Assembly: GCA_003415625.1 (NCBI GenBank) | Contig: PYIU01000003.1 | Span: 806,001-870,000 of the forward strand | Direction: 5' to 3' | DNA length: 64,000 bases | From: Aquanectria penicillioides | Taxonomy: Eukaryota > Ascomycota > Sordariomycetes > Hypocreales > Nectriaceae | In this document: piece by piece, positions 34,882 through 46,169 of the stretch | Numbering within the stretch: the stretch's first letter is position 1 | How the letters are laid out: each line of letters opens with the position of its first letter | The notes under the pieces: model-generated | Seen by the model: the letters and a program-made list of their open reading frames with translations, nothing else | Databases searched by the model: none | Told to the model about the DNA's origin: nothing | Translations under genes and position numbers: made by a program

Positions 34882-36567
34882 CTAGATATCGTATCTCGCC
34901 CTGAGGCCCGCATTGACGCGTCCAACAGTGGTATGCTCTCCGTTCTTCTCAAGGTGCTCAGCCATGTCCTTTCCAGAGACTCCCTCCTCAACTGAAAGAG
35001 TAGACTCCCTCTCATCCATCTTCTTGTTATCCCTTCGGAGGATAATGGTAAGGAGAATGGAGCTAGCAATGGTAACACAAGTCAAGGCCAGGTTGACAGA
35101 CCAGGCGGTCGTGTAGCGCGGGCCATCGCTGGCGGGGTACAAATAAGGGGTCCAGACCAGAGCCAAGTTTCCAACGGAGTTGTTCATGGCGAGACTGATG
35201 GCTCGCTTCTTGCGAGGTCGGGCACCGATGTTGGCCATCCAAGCATTGGAGATTTGGAAGCAACCGTACGTTCCAGGGAGCATCAGGAAGAGGGCAAAGT
35301 ATCGGGCACCAATGTTAGTGGTAGCCATGGTGATGATGATACCGGCCAGAGCAACGAAGCTGGGGTAGATCATGTGAGGCGATCGCTGGCTAGTGCGGTC
35401 CGAGTACCAAGTGTTGAAGAGACAGAACATGGCGGTGAACAAGTAGGGCGGCGCGGTAAGGAGTAGAGTCTGGATGGTGGTATAACCAAAGCTCTTGACA
35501 AGGGTGGGGAGGAAGTTGGTGAGCGATGCAACAGCCTGGACGCACATCTGGCCCAGAATGCAGAGCCAGACACGGTGGTCCTTGGCAGCCATCTTGAAGG
35601 CATCCCAGGTAGTAATATCCTCTTCCTCTTCGCCTGCATCTTCGATGATTCGCATAATACCGAGTGCCTTCTCCTCCTCAGTCAACCACTTGGTGGTGGC
35701 AGGCCAGTCAGGGATGACCAGACCGGTAACAACAGCAAAGACGACTGTGGCAATACCCTCGATGAGGAACAGCCAGCGCCAGCTCTCGATTCTGTTGTTC
35801 TTGAACGCAGCGGCAATACCAGCAGCAAAGAGACCGCCGAAGGCTCCGGAAAGCATGGCAGCGCAGAAGAAAATTCCCAGTCGAAGACCCAGCTCCTTTC
35901 TCGTATACCATCCGCTGAACAGGAACGCGACACCGACGAAGAAGGGAGCCTATAGCAGTTTTATGTTAGAACTTTTTTTTTTTTTTCTAATTATCAGTAT
36001 TGTTTCATGAAGCCTCACCTCTGTAACTCCAAGGAAGAAACGGCACGCCACAAGTCCGCCAAAGTTCTGAACAGCAGCAGTGCAACCACTGACGATACCC
36101 CAAGCGGTCATGCAGGTAGCAAGGTACCAGCTAGGTCGGAACTTGCTGAGAATCATGTTGCTAGGAACTTTCCGCGTGTCAGCCAAAAGATTCAAGATTC
36201 ATCATGATGCCCCTCCTTACCTTGCATCAGGATGTATCCGATAAAGGTGACACTCAGGACGATGTTGTACTGAACGCCGTGGAGGCCAAGATCGGCCTCG
36301 AGGTTTTGGACTCGAGCGTGAGGAACGGCATTACGATCAATGTAATTCATGATGTACATGACAATCTAGAAATCAAAACACGTTAGATGTGCTTAGATGG
36401 TTTTCCCTGATGAGTGATTGACATACTAGAATCGGCAGCAACCGATAATCAATCTTCTTGAGGAACTTCTTCTCTCGCTCGATGCGCTCCTCAGGAGACC
36501 AAGAGGCCACGATGGCCGCATAGTCAGTGTTGACAGCCGGTGTCCCAGCTGGTTGGTCCTTGGCCAT
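34882..36567 (-). CDS. MFS transporter, anion:cation symporter (Dal5-like) family
   Basis: I infer four exons: 36567-36427, 36365-36221, 36167-36019 and 35949-34882 (introns of 61, 53 and 69 nt), giving 500 residues. The N-terminus has SWSPEERIEREKKFLKKID, then IVMYIMNYIDRNAVPHAR in the first membrane segment. Next come FIGYILMQVPSNMILSKFRP and the loop RFFLGVTEAPFF. This pattern is typical of fungal allantoate-permease-like proteins, which import small organic acids and vitamins across the plasma membrane. The C-terminal cytoplasmic tail ends near RVNAGLRARYDI. Intron 2 uses an unusual AAAG acceptor but has a good CTGAC branch point. It shares an 868-bp divergent promoter with the SAF-domain oxidoreductase, suggesting it imports that pathway's substrate. 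Confidence 0.9.
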
Positions 36568-37435
36568 GTCGATGTCTGAGATCTGGATGATGCGGGGAAG
36601 CTGTGTGTTGAAGGAGACGGGCAGACAAGGCGACAGTCTCAAGGTGGTTGTCGAAGATGGCTGTCTCTCACTTCCTGACTTGGACAGGATCTTATACTCA
36701 ATCCTGGCTCTTGCTCTTACTATCCTGGCTTGCGTTCAGCCGACTCAAGTCAACCCCCCGGACAAACAAAAACAGCTGCACTGATCACATTCCCCAGATT
36801 CTCCAGGAAATCCGGTGCCCCTAGCCTCCAGCCTCTCGCTGTGGAGTCTGGGGTTTAGATTAGCGCCAGCGGCGAACCGGGGACAGTTCACCAGTGACGT
36901 CCGATTTTCCGACGGCCGCAACTCTACTCAACCCAAGGATTTGGCTCCATATTTCGGTCCACGTGCATCTAGATCCATGCGACGCTAGTCAAGCAACTAT
37001 TTGCCCTTTGGCGCTGGTTCTGGTGCAGCCTTCTGAGGGTGTCATGGGTGTCATGGGTGTGGCATGACACCGGGAAATCGGTCAAAATCCCGGTGCCCGG
37101 CAATGCAACCACGGCGGCTTTTGGGTGGGACTCTGCGTCGTGATGCATCCTCGTGAGGAGAATTGATGGGGCCCGGCTTCGCGAGTATTCAGGACGATGA
37201 AGAGTTCAAAAAGAAGCAATCGCGGCCTTCGAGATGGTTGTTGGAAGTCAATCTCAACAATCCCTCACTCTCCACCACTTCAGCTATAGAGTCAGCTCTC
37301 CAACGGACTCAGTTGAACTCGAGAATTAGTGACAATCAACGACCACTTCTCAAGCCTCCAGAGTCCTTAGGTCCTCTATCTTTCTTTTTTTTTTTTTTTT
37401 TTCATCTTTTCTCTCTTAACAAGAAATAAATCACC
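36568..37435. promoter_or_regulatory. Divergent promoter of the transporter and SAF oxidoreductase
   Basis: Several CGG/CCG sites are present, including TCCGATTTTCCGACGG near 36,901. A tandem GTGTCATGG repeat lies near 37,040. An inverted repeat (CACCGGGA and TCCCGGTG) lies at 37068-37095 and contains a copy of the cluster motif. A pyrimidine tract precedes the ATG at 37436. Confidence 0.55.
37068..37095. promoter_or_regulatory. Inverted repeat with cluster motif, candidate regulator site
   Basis: CACCGGGA (37068-37075) and TCCCGGTG (37088-37095) are perfect inverted copies 12 bp apart. The left arm overlaps CGGGAAAT (37071-37078), the motif found upstream of the kinase and the regulator. 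Paired CGG-type half-sites with fixed spacing are typical Zn2Cys6 targets; use of this one is inference. Confidence 0.45.
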
Positions 37436-38894
37436 ATGACCAGCCTTTCTACCAAGCTCGCCGAGCTCGAGGCAGCCGGTAAGCCGATCCAGGTCGGCAT
37501 CATTGGTGCTGGCAAGTTCGGCTCCATGTTCATCTCCCAGTCGCACCGAACCACTGGTCTGCGACTAGCAGGCATTGCCGATCTCTCCAAGGATCGCGCC
37601 CTTGCTTCGCTCAAGCGCACTGGATTCCCCGAGGACAAGTACGACGCTACTTGCACTCTCTCCGTGTCAGAGGGCATCAAGGCTGGCAAGACTGCCATCA
37701 CCACCGACTCTGCTGCTCTCATTGCCACCCCCGAGATCGATGTCATCCTCGAGGTCACCGGCAACCCTTCTGCGGGTATCCGTCACGCCTTACTATGCTG
37801 CGAGCACAAGAAGCACATTGTCATGATCAACGTCGAGGCCGACGTCCTGGCCGGTCCCCTCCTAGCCCGCAAGGCCCGTGAGGCCGGCATTATTTACTCC
37901 ATGGCTTACGGAGATCAGCCGGCCCTGATTGCCGAGATGGTCGACTGGGCCCGAACCGCCGGTTTCGAGGTTGTCTGCGCCGGCAAGGGCACCAAGCATC
38001 TGCCCGAGTACCACTACTCCACTCCGGATACCGTGTGGAAGTACTACGGCTTCACCGACGAGCAGCTTGCCTCCGGAGACTTCAACCCACAGATGTTCAA
38101 CTCTTTCCTCGATGGTACCAAGTCCGCTTTGGAGATGGCCGCCGTTGCCAACGGTTGCGACTTGAGCCCTCCCACCAACGGCCTCAAGTTCCCTCCCTGT
38201 GGCGTCTGGGACTTGCCTACCGTGCTGAAGCCCGAGTCTGAGGGCGGCCAATGCGAGAAGAACGGGACCGTTGAGGTTGTTTCCTGCATGGAGACTGACG
38301 GCCGATGGACCTTTAACCACCTCCGATGGGGTGTTTATGTTGTTATCAAGGGTAGGTTTTTCATCTTGAAGCTCAGATCAGTTCAGCAGCTAACAAAATG
38401 TCACAGCTCCCGGAGAGTACCAGAAGGAGTGCTTTAGACAGTACGGCCTCAAGACTGACGCCAGCGGATGGTACGCTGCTCAGTACAAGCCCTACCACCT
38501 GATTGGTCTCGAGTTGGGTGTTTCCATCGCCACCATCATGTGCCGAGGCGAGCCCACTGGACAGACCAAGACCTGGTCCGGCGACGTCGTTGCCACTGCT
38601 AAGCGCGATCTGGAGGTCGGCGAGAAGCTCGACGGCGAGGGTGGCTTCACCGTCTACGGAAGACTCATGCCCGCTGAGGACTCGATGGCCATCGAGGGTC
38701 TTCCCATTGGTCTCGCCCACGGCTTCGTACTTAAGCGCGCTGTCAAGAAGGACCAGCGACTAAGCTGGCAGGATATCGAGTACACCGCGTCGGCCCAGGC
38801 CGTGTCGGTGAGAAAGGACATGGAGGCTCTTTTCAAGAAGGAATTCGAGGCTAAAAGGCTCAACGGCCTCAACGGGGTCAACGGAACTCATTAA
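37436..38894 (+). CDS. NAD(P)-dependent oxidoreductase with homoserine-dehydrogenase-like and SAF domains
   Basis: Two exons, 37436-38351 and 38407-38894, are joined over a 55-nt intron (GTAGGT...CTAAC...CACAG), giving 467 residues. A Rossmann nucleotide site, VGIIGAGKFGSMF, starts at residue 20. The middle part resembles homoserine-dehydrogenase-type enzymes (VILEVTGNPSAGIRHALL, MINVEADVLAGPLLARKA, YGDQPALIAEMVDWAR). The C-terminal segment with KRDLEVGEKLDGEGGFTVYG has the character of a SAF domain, found in several sugar-acid enzymes. The protein probably oxidises or isomerises a hydroxy-acid with NAD(P), but its substrate is unknown. The divergent MFS gene and nearby DUF1537 kinase fit a sugar-acid pathway. 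The tail carries an NGLNGVNGTH repeat. Confidence 0.85.
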
Positions 38895-39699
38895 GTTGGC
38901 AAAATGATAAGCATTGTTATGATTAGGAACATAGATATAAATGCATGAAAGCGTATTTTGGTCAAACGGCGGGATACTTTGGATAGTGACAGATGAACAG
39001 TTATAATCTGGATTGAGTGATTCTTGGGCGTTTACTGCGCTGTAGCGAATATTCCTAGGGAAAGGACCTTTTTTTTTTCTTCAACGATTTTTGTTTTATG
39101 AATTTTTTTTCTTTTTCATTTTTGGCAGTGATTTTTTTTTCAGTTCGTTTTCGTCGCAACCTGCTGGTTCATTGCATCCCAGACGCCTTCGTCTGCGCAA
39201 GTGAAAGAGAGCTGCTTTGGTGGAATCTGGAGCACCAAGTCCACAACAAACACGTGGCCAAGCAGATTGATATGCCCGATGCCTGGGACCACACAGCTAG
39301 ATGCGACGCGACTAAGGGTTTGCATTAATAAAAACGAGCAGCCAAAGCTGAGATGAAGGATCACGATCCAGGCACATCGTGCAGGGTAGGGCCCCATTTT
39401 GACGTAATTCCATACCGGATACGGACGTCTTCTTAAACTCCGTAGCCGGTCCCAAAGCGCCCAAAGTGGGAGAGGATCCACGCAGTCAGCCAAGACTATA
39501 TAATGCTTACGGTCCGGCCCAAAGATAGCGTCCGGCGCCCGGTTTTATCTCCCTGTTACCTCCGACAGGGCTGATTGACTGCATCCCGCCTGTCGTCAAG
39601 ACGCGTACAGCTACCGGCACTTTTCAATCTGCTTTCACTTGATGTGATATTTTTGAGCTGCAGGTTTTGCCTTGGCGACGCCTTTAAAAACTATCAGCC
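38895..39699. other. Region between the oxidoreductase and the second regulator
   Basis: No gene was seen. T-rich tracts lie near 39,068-39,140. The right part is the promoter of the second Zn2Cys6 gene. The CGGGAAAT motif was not found here. Confidence 0.45.
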
Positions 39700-42000
39700 A
39701 TGGACGACTGTCTCGTCAGTCGCGAGGCGGTTTACAGTCATGACGGCGCAACCATGAACGCAAAGCAGCGGGCCTGCTCCAACTGCGCCCGCCTCAAGAT
39801 GAAATGCCAATGGCCGTCTACGGGGTCGGGCAGATCCGAAAAGACTTGTTCAAGGTAAATCTTGTGTGGCCCGAGTACGGAGGCGAACTTCTCCCCCGAT
39901 GTGCTAACCCTTGTGCAGGTGTATTCGGATGAAACTGTCTTGCCATGTTCCCGAAGCTGCCCCCAGGAAGAAGCGAGGCAAATCAACGTAAGTAGCGCTG
40001 CTGCTCCTCATTGCGTTCATCTTGTGCTACCCGCCCTATTTGCTTTCTTATTTGATCGTCGCTTACCACGATGTGTCTAGCCGTGTCGCGCAGCTGGAAA
40101 GGAAGCTGGATGGCATCGTCGAGTTGCTGGCCGCAAGCCAGCACATCCCATCCAAGGGCCCCTCGCCTTTGACGCCTGAAAGCCCCGAGGGCACTCAGAC
40201 TTCTCAAGTGCATGAGCCCAACCTCTGCCATCCGCTGACAGATGCCCCAAAAGATCCTTATCCGATCAGTGGACTCGGCAACCCGGGCGAGCACGTCCCT
40301 CCTCCCCGAGACCTCATCATTGACACGCCCTATGAGTCGCCTTGCCTGGAACTCCTCCCGGGGTTTCGCCTCACACAAGCACAGGCTTCTGACTATCTTC
40401 AAATCTACCGCCGGGACTTTACCCAATTCTTTCCCTTCATTCCATTCCCAGACACTCTTACCGCCCGCGACCTATATAACCAGTCCCAGTTCCTATTCTG
40501 GACCGTCATGTCTGTCGTCGTGCCATTGCCTGGCCCGGTTCAGGGCCAGATCAGAGCGTGGTTTCGCAAGTACGTTGCCGAACACGTGATCATTCGACAA
40601 GAAAAGCGCCTTGATATCCTCCAGGCCCTTCTGGTTTACATTGCCTGGTAAGACCAGTGTCCCAGAGGGATTCTGCTGGCCTCAGTTAACCTCTTGACTT
40701 TTAGGAACGACTTCCCATTCTACCTGGAGCCCCAAGCCACTCCACTAATGCAGATGGCCATGTCCATCGTCATAGACCTCCGACTCGACAGATCACCGGC
40801 GTCGTCAGTCGTGGCGCAGAAGACCTTGTTGGGAGAGGCGTGGAAATCGATGGAGGCAAACTGCAAACTGAGAACGTCAAACACCGCCGAGGAAAGGAGA
40901 AGTGTGCTGGGATTATATCATGTGTCATGCATGTACGTTGCCATCCTGAAGAATGCAGCCAATTCCCCGCCCCTGCTAACCACCGATAGGCTCTCGATGC
41001 TCTTTAGGAGGGGCGTTCCCTTGCCTTGGAGTAATTTTCTTGCTCAATGTGTTGACAATCTAGATGCAGCAGAGGAATTCGCGTCTGACAAATTGATTGT
41101 GGCTTTGATTAGGATGCAGCACATGGCCGGGCGTGCGTACGCGCTGCTTCGTTCCAGCGAATTCCAGGAGCAGGTCACTATTGCTTTCCGGTCTACTCAC
41201 GCCATGGCCATAAACAATGCTCGACGCGAACTCGACAACTTAGCCAAGGCTCAGCCGGAAGTTGTAACGAAAAACAGTGAGTCCTTCCCCTCGCACCTCT
41301 TTCTTTGGCTGCCAACGGGGACTGATGACTCGACTTTTAAGGCATGTTCTGGGCCCATTACCACATTCTTGTGATACGACTATACGAGCCCGCCATAATG
41401 ATGAAAGCGCCTGCCCTCTCGGAAGCCGATAGCCTCACTGCCGAGCCTTTCCACCGCGCAGAAGCGTTGTGGAAATGCCTCGAGAGCATCGAGGCCTTTT
41501 ACAATCACCAGCTCGAGACCCCCGTGACCGAACTCTCCACCTACCCAGTAACGTCTGGCGGGTTCACTGCATTCAGCGTTGTCACCGCTTCTCGATTGCT
41601 ATTCCTAGATAACTCGCCCGACTGGGATGCCTCAATGGCTCGCCGGCGACTCGACTTTTCTAGCATACTAAAACGGATGAGCGAGCACTACGAGCAAGCG
41701 AACCGGGCAACAGAGGACCTCGGAAGAAGGCAGCGAATATTAGAGGATGGCACATGCATGTTCCTCAAATACAGCTACAAGGCGCGATGGATCCGGCAGT
41801 GGTACCTGTCCAAGTGCCCTCCCGAGGAGCAGGAGCAGATGGCTGTAAAGACGGCAGCGCCGGTGCAGCTCGCGCCCGAGCCAATGCCGGAATGGGCGGC
41901 CGACTTCGAGTTTGACCAGAATTTCTGGCAAGAGTTGATGTCGGTGTACGACACTGACACCATCGATGTGTCCCTTACAAACGTGCCGAGCGCGGCATGA
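39700..42000 (+). CDS. Second Zn2Cys6 fungal transcription factor
   Basis: I infer six exons: 39700-39854, 39919-39987, 40081-40647, 40705-40932, 40990-41276 and 41342-42000, giving 654 residues. The zinc cluster is split by intron 1: CSNCARLKMKCQW, then CSRCIRMKLSC. A basic linker (PRKKRGKS) and RVAQLERKLDGIVELL follow. The remainder is the helical middle homology region, with FTQFFPFIPFPDT and FWAHYHILVIRLYEPA. Intron 4 is 57 nt and stop-free, so a reading without splicing is also open, but its GTACGT donor and CTAAC branch point favour removal. The start could instead be 39754. An out-of-frame ATG at 39740 would then form a five-codon upstream frame overlapping that start. The target genes are unknown; position suggests the adjacent cluster. 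Confidence 0.85.
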
Positions 42001-42436
42001 TACCCACGCCTGGACATTACTATGCTTCCCCCAAGAAGATGAGACGAAGACGCCGCATACGATATATGGAGTTTTGGTGTACGGATACAATTATCAAGGG
42101 AAATACCATCATGTTTAGACGGTGCATCTATCGGACATTTTGTATTTAATTGAATTAAGATGAATAATCCACGGCGAGTTCCGACATCATCCAACGTCCC
42201 GTTCCCCGCTTCAGCCCGGTCCGGCCCGTTTTTGGCGGTGGCGGTTGGCGGGTCAGCGCCGCCGACTTTCCCCAACAGCTTCGGCGCGTCCAGTTTCTTG
42301 GCTCTTCTTACTCCTTCAAAGTGCTGATTCCCTCTTGTGGATATTTCCCCTCTTGTCGACAGGACGCGGATGTCAGAGTCGATCTTACCTCGTCTTCAAT
42401 TGCTCACTTGATCCCGGAATTCCGGTTCCATTCGAG
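42001..42436. other. Region between the second regulator and the TMEM97-like gene
   Basis: It holds the 3' end of the regulator gene and the promoter and leader of the next gene. Nothing else was recognised. Confidence 0.45.
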
Positions 42437-43236
42437 ATGGCCGAGAAAAGTTGGCGCGACTGGGTCTACCTGCCCATCATTTCCACCCAGCTCTTTGGGA
42501 TGCTTGGTATGTTCGAGCGTGACTTTCTTTGATACATGTTCAATCTGTAGTTTCAGGTGTCACATGGGTTCCACGTGCAAGCTCTGCCCTTGATCCCCTG
42601 CTGGCTGTTCAATTGGCCTCAGGTTCACAACGGTGCAAATCGCTCATCGTCCTCCATACACCACCCAACCTTGCAAGTATCTTTGTGTATTATATCCCGA
42701 GGCTAACCCCCTCTCAGTTTTGGACCTGGTCGAATTCTACCCCAAATCTCTCTACGAAGCCCCCTCAGCCCCATTGCACTTTTTGGTCACGGTCCGCAAG
42801 ACGTATGTGGCGTTTTCGGGAGACCCCTTCTTCAGCCCCGGCTACTACGGTGCCTGGTTCCATGGCCTGCTCTTTCTAGAAGGCCTGGTCCAGTTGCCAC
42901 TCGCTGCTTATCTTGTTTTCAACCTCTCATCCAGGAAGGCCTCGTCCGGCGCAGCCGAGCTTGCAGGCCTGGCGTTCGGATGCCTGACTGCCATGGGTTC
43001 CCTGGCCTGCTGCGCCGAGCTCTGGGAGATGGGACCGGACCAAGTCAAGGCTGAGCACAAGACCAACTTGCTCTACGGCACATATCTTCCGTTCCTCGTC
43101 ATTCGTGAGTTTCCTCCCACTTATCCATTATGCATGCCATTGCTAACGTTCCCGAGCTGCCGTCATGGCCATGGACATGTACTCCAGACTTTTGGCCCGA
43201 GTCGGGGACGGCCTTGCCAAGTCAAAGAAACATTAG
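42437..43236 (+). CDS. TMEM97/EXPERA-type membrane protein
   Basis: Three exons, 42437-42506, 42718-43104 and 43157-43236, are joined over introns of 211 and 52 nt, giving 178 residues. It starts MAEKSWRDWVYLPIISTQLF, continues VLDLVEFYPKSL, and ends with LPFLVIPAVMAMDMYSRLL. Four hydrophobic segments fit the small four-helix EXPERA family, which includes human TMEM97 (sigma-2 receptor) and sterol isomerase EBP. These sit in the endoplasmic reticulum and bind sterol-like ligands. The acidic DLVEFYP loop and the proline in the last helix are typical. The first intron is long for this genome, so a tiny extra exon cannot be excluded. It is convergent with the next gene. Confidence 0.82.
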
Positions 43237-43406
43237 GCGATCCCGATAGATTCACTACTGAGAACGATATACCACATATTGTACAAAATGGACACGGTGG
43301 ATCCTCTCCACCAGATGTTTCCCAAAGACAAAAGCGCATGAATGCCTGCCGTAGAACTCCCAAGATCCGACCTAGACTCCGTAAATGCAAGGCCCGGCGA
43401 CGAAGC

Positions 43407-44398
43407 CTAGTCTATTCTCTTTGAGTGCTGCTGCTTCGAGTATCCCCATCCGTTTCCAACTCCTCCGCCGTTCAGTCCGTATCCCAGCGGCGTGGCACCG
43501 CCGAGGGCGCGACCCTTCAGTCGCTTTGGCAGAATGACGCCAAGGGTATAGATGCCGGCGCAGAGGAGGCCGGCGATGAAAGACACCAGGCTGTAGAACA
43601 CGGTGCTGGCGTAGATGTGGCCTCCTAGGCCCTGCCACTCCACGCGACCCTCCGTCTTGGGCAGGGCGGGGGTAGGGAACCACCGGACGGAGAAGGTGAG
43701 GGGCAAGGGGTCGCCAATGATGAGCTTACGCGTGAAAGAGCCCTTCATATGGCTCAGCGGGCTGGTGCTATATGCGATGCCCGAGTCGAGAACGCCGCTA
43801 TCGTGGGGTCGCGAGTGGTGCTTCTGCGTGCTGTGCAGCAGGACGTTCATGTGGGTGCTGACGTGCATGTGGCTCTTCTCAAGAGTGCCAGCGAGAGCGA
43901 AGACGAGGGGGATGTATTCTCGCTCGGGGAGCTTCTCGCCGACGACTTCGATATGGGGGGAGGGGCGAGACGCCAGACGGCAGCTCAGGGGCGCATCGCT
44001 GTGGATGTAGAATTCGAGCAGGTGAAAGAAGGGATCGTCAATGACAGCGATGGTGCAGTTGAGCTCGCCCTCGATGCCGTAATTGAACTCGAGCGACCGC
44101 TTAGTCTCATCGCAGACGGGGAACGGAACCCAGTTGATTTCGTGCTTTTCGTTTTCGATGTGCTCGCCCGTCTCCCTGCATGATAAGGGATAGCACCCCG
44201 TCAGCATGATGGATAGTTATTGATTAGGGGGGAAACTGATTGCCAAGTCATGAAATAGTTGATCACTTACGAACTGCGACTCATGCATTCTACGGGAATG
44301 GGTGCGCCGTAGTGGTACGAAGGCAGCGCATCATCGTGGATGGCGGCAACGAGGGGCGACAGCGCGCCCAGGGCGAAGGCCAGCGTGGAGGCGATCAT
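43407..44398 (-). CDS. Predicted type I membrane protein of unknown function
   Basis: Two exons, 44398-44271 and 44175-43407, are joined over a 105-nt intron (GTAAGT...ATGCAG), giving 298 residues. A signal peptide, MIASTLAFALGALSPLVAA, is followed by a lumenal domain with HYGAPIPVECMSRS, TGEHIENEKHEINWVPFP and an N-glycosylation site (NCTI). Near the C-terminus is one membrane span, TVFYSLVSFIAGLLCAGIYT, then a short basic glycine-rich cytosolic tail. Conserved-looking Cys residues may form disulfides. I do not recognise the family; it resembles fungal ER or secretory-pathway proteins. Upstream ATGs exist (44452), but 44398 gives a clean signal peptide. It is convergent with the TMEM97-like gene. 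Confidence 0.75.
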
Positions 44399-45143
44399 GG
44401 CGACGCGGTGGTGCAGCGGCGATGACAGTGACGATGGCGACGACGTCGGCAACGGGATCTGACCATGCTATGAAGGACGACGACTGAATGCGACGGCAAT
44501 CAAGCTCCAGGCATGACGATTACTAGGCGACGGTCCACGTTTCAGTGCTGTGACAACTGGCTTGGAGCTATCGAAGTGAAGATGTGGAGATAGAGACACC
44601 CTGGTTCTTTGACGCCGAACCATTGGATCACGTGGGGATCATTCAGGGGGGAAGCTTCTTGTTCTCGGGAATGCTAACGACGACAACATCGCCCAATGGC
44701 TTCTTCTGAGCAGACATGAGGGATGTCAATTGGAAAGAGACCAATTATCACAGCCAACAAGGAATTCCACAGTCCTGGAGCTTTCTTAAGTGCCCAAAGC
44801 CCACTTCTGGCCCGTTCACTATTCTTTCGCGATTGGCGCCGCCCCAAAATCGAAGATACACGCGTCCACATGTCAGCGCCCCACGCATTACTTATTAGCA
44901 TTGTCCGTTTGCAGATGCATGTATTGATTGAGCTTTTCCCAAGACGGTCCGCTCAAACAAAGTATCTTTTTTTTTTCTTTTACTCCTTTACCATCCAAGA
45001 GACAAAATTTCACATCTATTCTCAAGTCATTGTCAGATGACACATTTTCTGTAGTATCCTCAGATCAAGCGTATCTGAACTTCTCGAATGGCGCAGCGCA
45101 TTGCGCGTAACACATCTGCCCCTCCTGCTCGCTTCGCCCAAAC
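44399..45143. other. Region upstream of the membrane protein gene
   Basis: It holds the promoter of the minus-strand membrane protein gene and the 3' end of the methyltransferase gene. A T-rich tract lies near 44,965. No gene was recognised. Confidence 0.45.
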
Positions 45144-46169
45144 TTACTCCTCAGCCCTACCCGTCATGCAAATAATAGCATGGTGAATAACCCATCCTTT
45201 TCCATCATATTTCTCTTCAAGATGCTTCCTGAGTAATTCCTTCACCTCTTCAGGTGGGTGTGCCTTGCGCGTCTCCTCATCCCACCACGTATTAGTAATC
45301 CACATTATCATAGTCGAAAAAGACGTGAGAAATTCGTCCGCATCCTTAATACGATAACTCCCAGGAGCCAATATCACCTTTACATCCTTGAACCCCTTCT
45401 CCTTGAGATGTTCTTCGATCCAAGACTGATCCGCCCAACGGTTGTCGAGGTGCTTTTGCATCTCAGCGACCTCGGGGAATGGCGTATCGAAAGGGAACGA
45501 TGCAAAGGCCGATTGCATATCTGGGATCCAAAATGTGGCCTTGTCGTTGGACACGGTTGTAGCCCCAAATAGGCCACCTGGTTTGAGGATGCGCTTGCAA
45601 TCTGCAGCTCGAGGTTAGGGTATGATTTCAGAGTTGATCATCTGAGACATGACCTACCAGCAAGGACATCATCCGGCTCCGGGATGAGATGCAGACCCAT
45701 GCTAATTCCAACATGGCTAAATGAGTTCTCCGGTAGTCCAGTGTCCTAGGTAAATGAGTTGTTGCATTTGGCTGGCCCCGGCCCCTCGGATATGCTAATA
45801 TCAACGTACCTTGGCATCCAAGACCGCAGTCTTTGTGTTGATCCATCCCTCGGCGACAATTCTTTTGTTAACCATGTCAATCATCTGCTCCGAGTTGTCA
45901 TAGCAGAGGATTGAGCTTTTCTCCAACACCTCCTTAGGAACCGTGTCCAGGATCTCTTGGGTAAAGAGACCAGCTCCGCAAGCCCCATCAAGAAGCTCAA
46001 AGGGAGTATCAGTCTTCTCTGTTAAATTCATCTGCGTAAGCAGCGGTGCTACCAGACCCCGCAATACCCCACGGCAGGCCATCAGGTAACTCCTTTCATG
46101 TTCAGTGCTACCCTTGAAGATCTTGGATAGTGTTTCAGAGGCAGCAGCCCCTTGGTTGGAGCTAGACAT
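45144..46169 (-). CDS. Class I SAM-dependent methyltransferase
   Basis: Three exons, 46169-45810, 45745-45658 and 45601-45144, are joined over introns of 64 and 56 nt, giving 301 residues. The SAM-binding motif I is FELLDGACGAG (residues 57-67). Acidic motif II follows as ILCYDNSEQMIDMVNKR, and the post-motif region is DCKRILKPGGLFGATTV. This is the Rossmann-like fold used by many small-molecule methyltransferases in fungi. The C-terminal half (SYRIKDADEFLTSFSTMIMW, HHAIICMTGRAEE) probably forms the acceptor site. No polyketide or peptide synthase gene lies nearby, so a secondary-metabolite role is not supported by context. The substrate is unknown. Confidence 0.85.
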
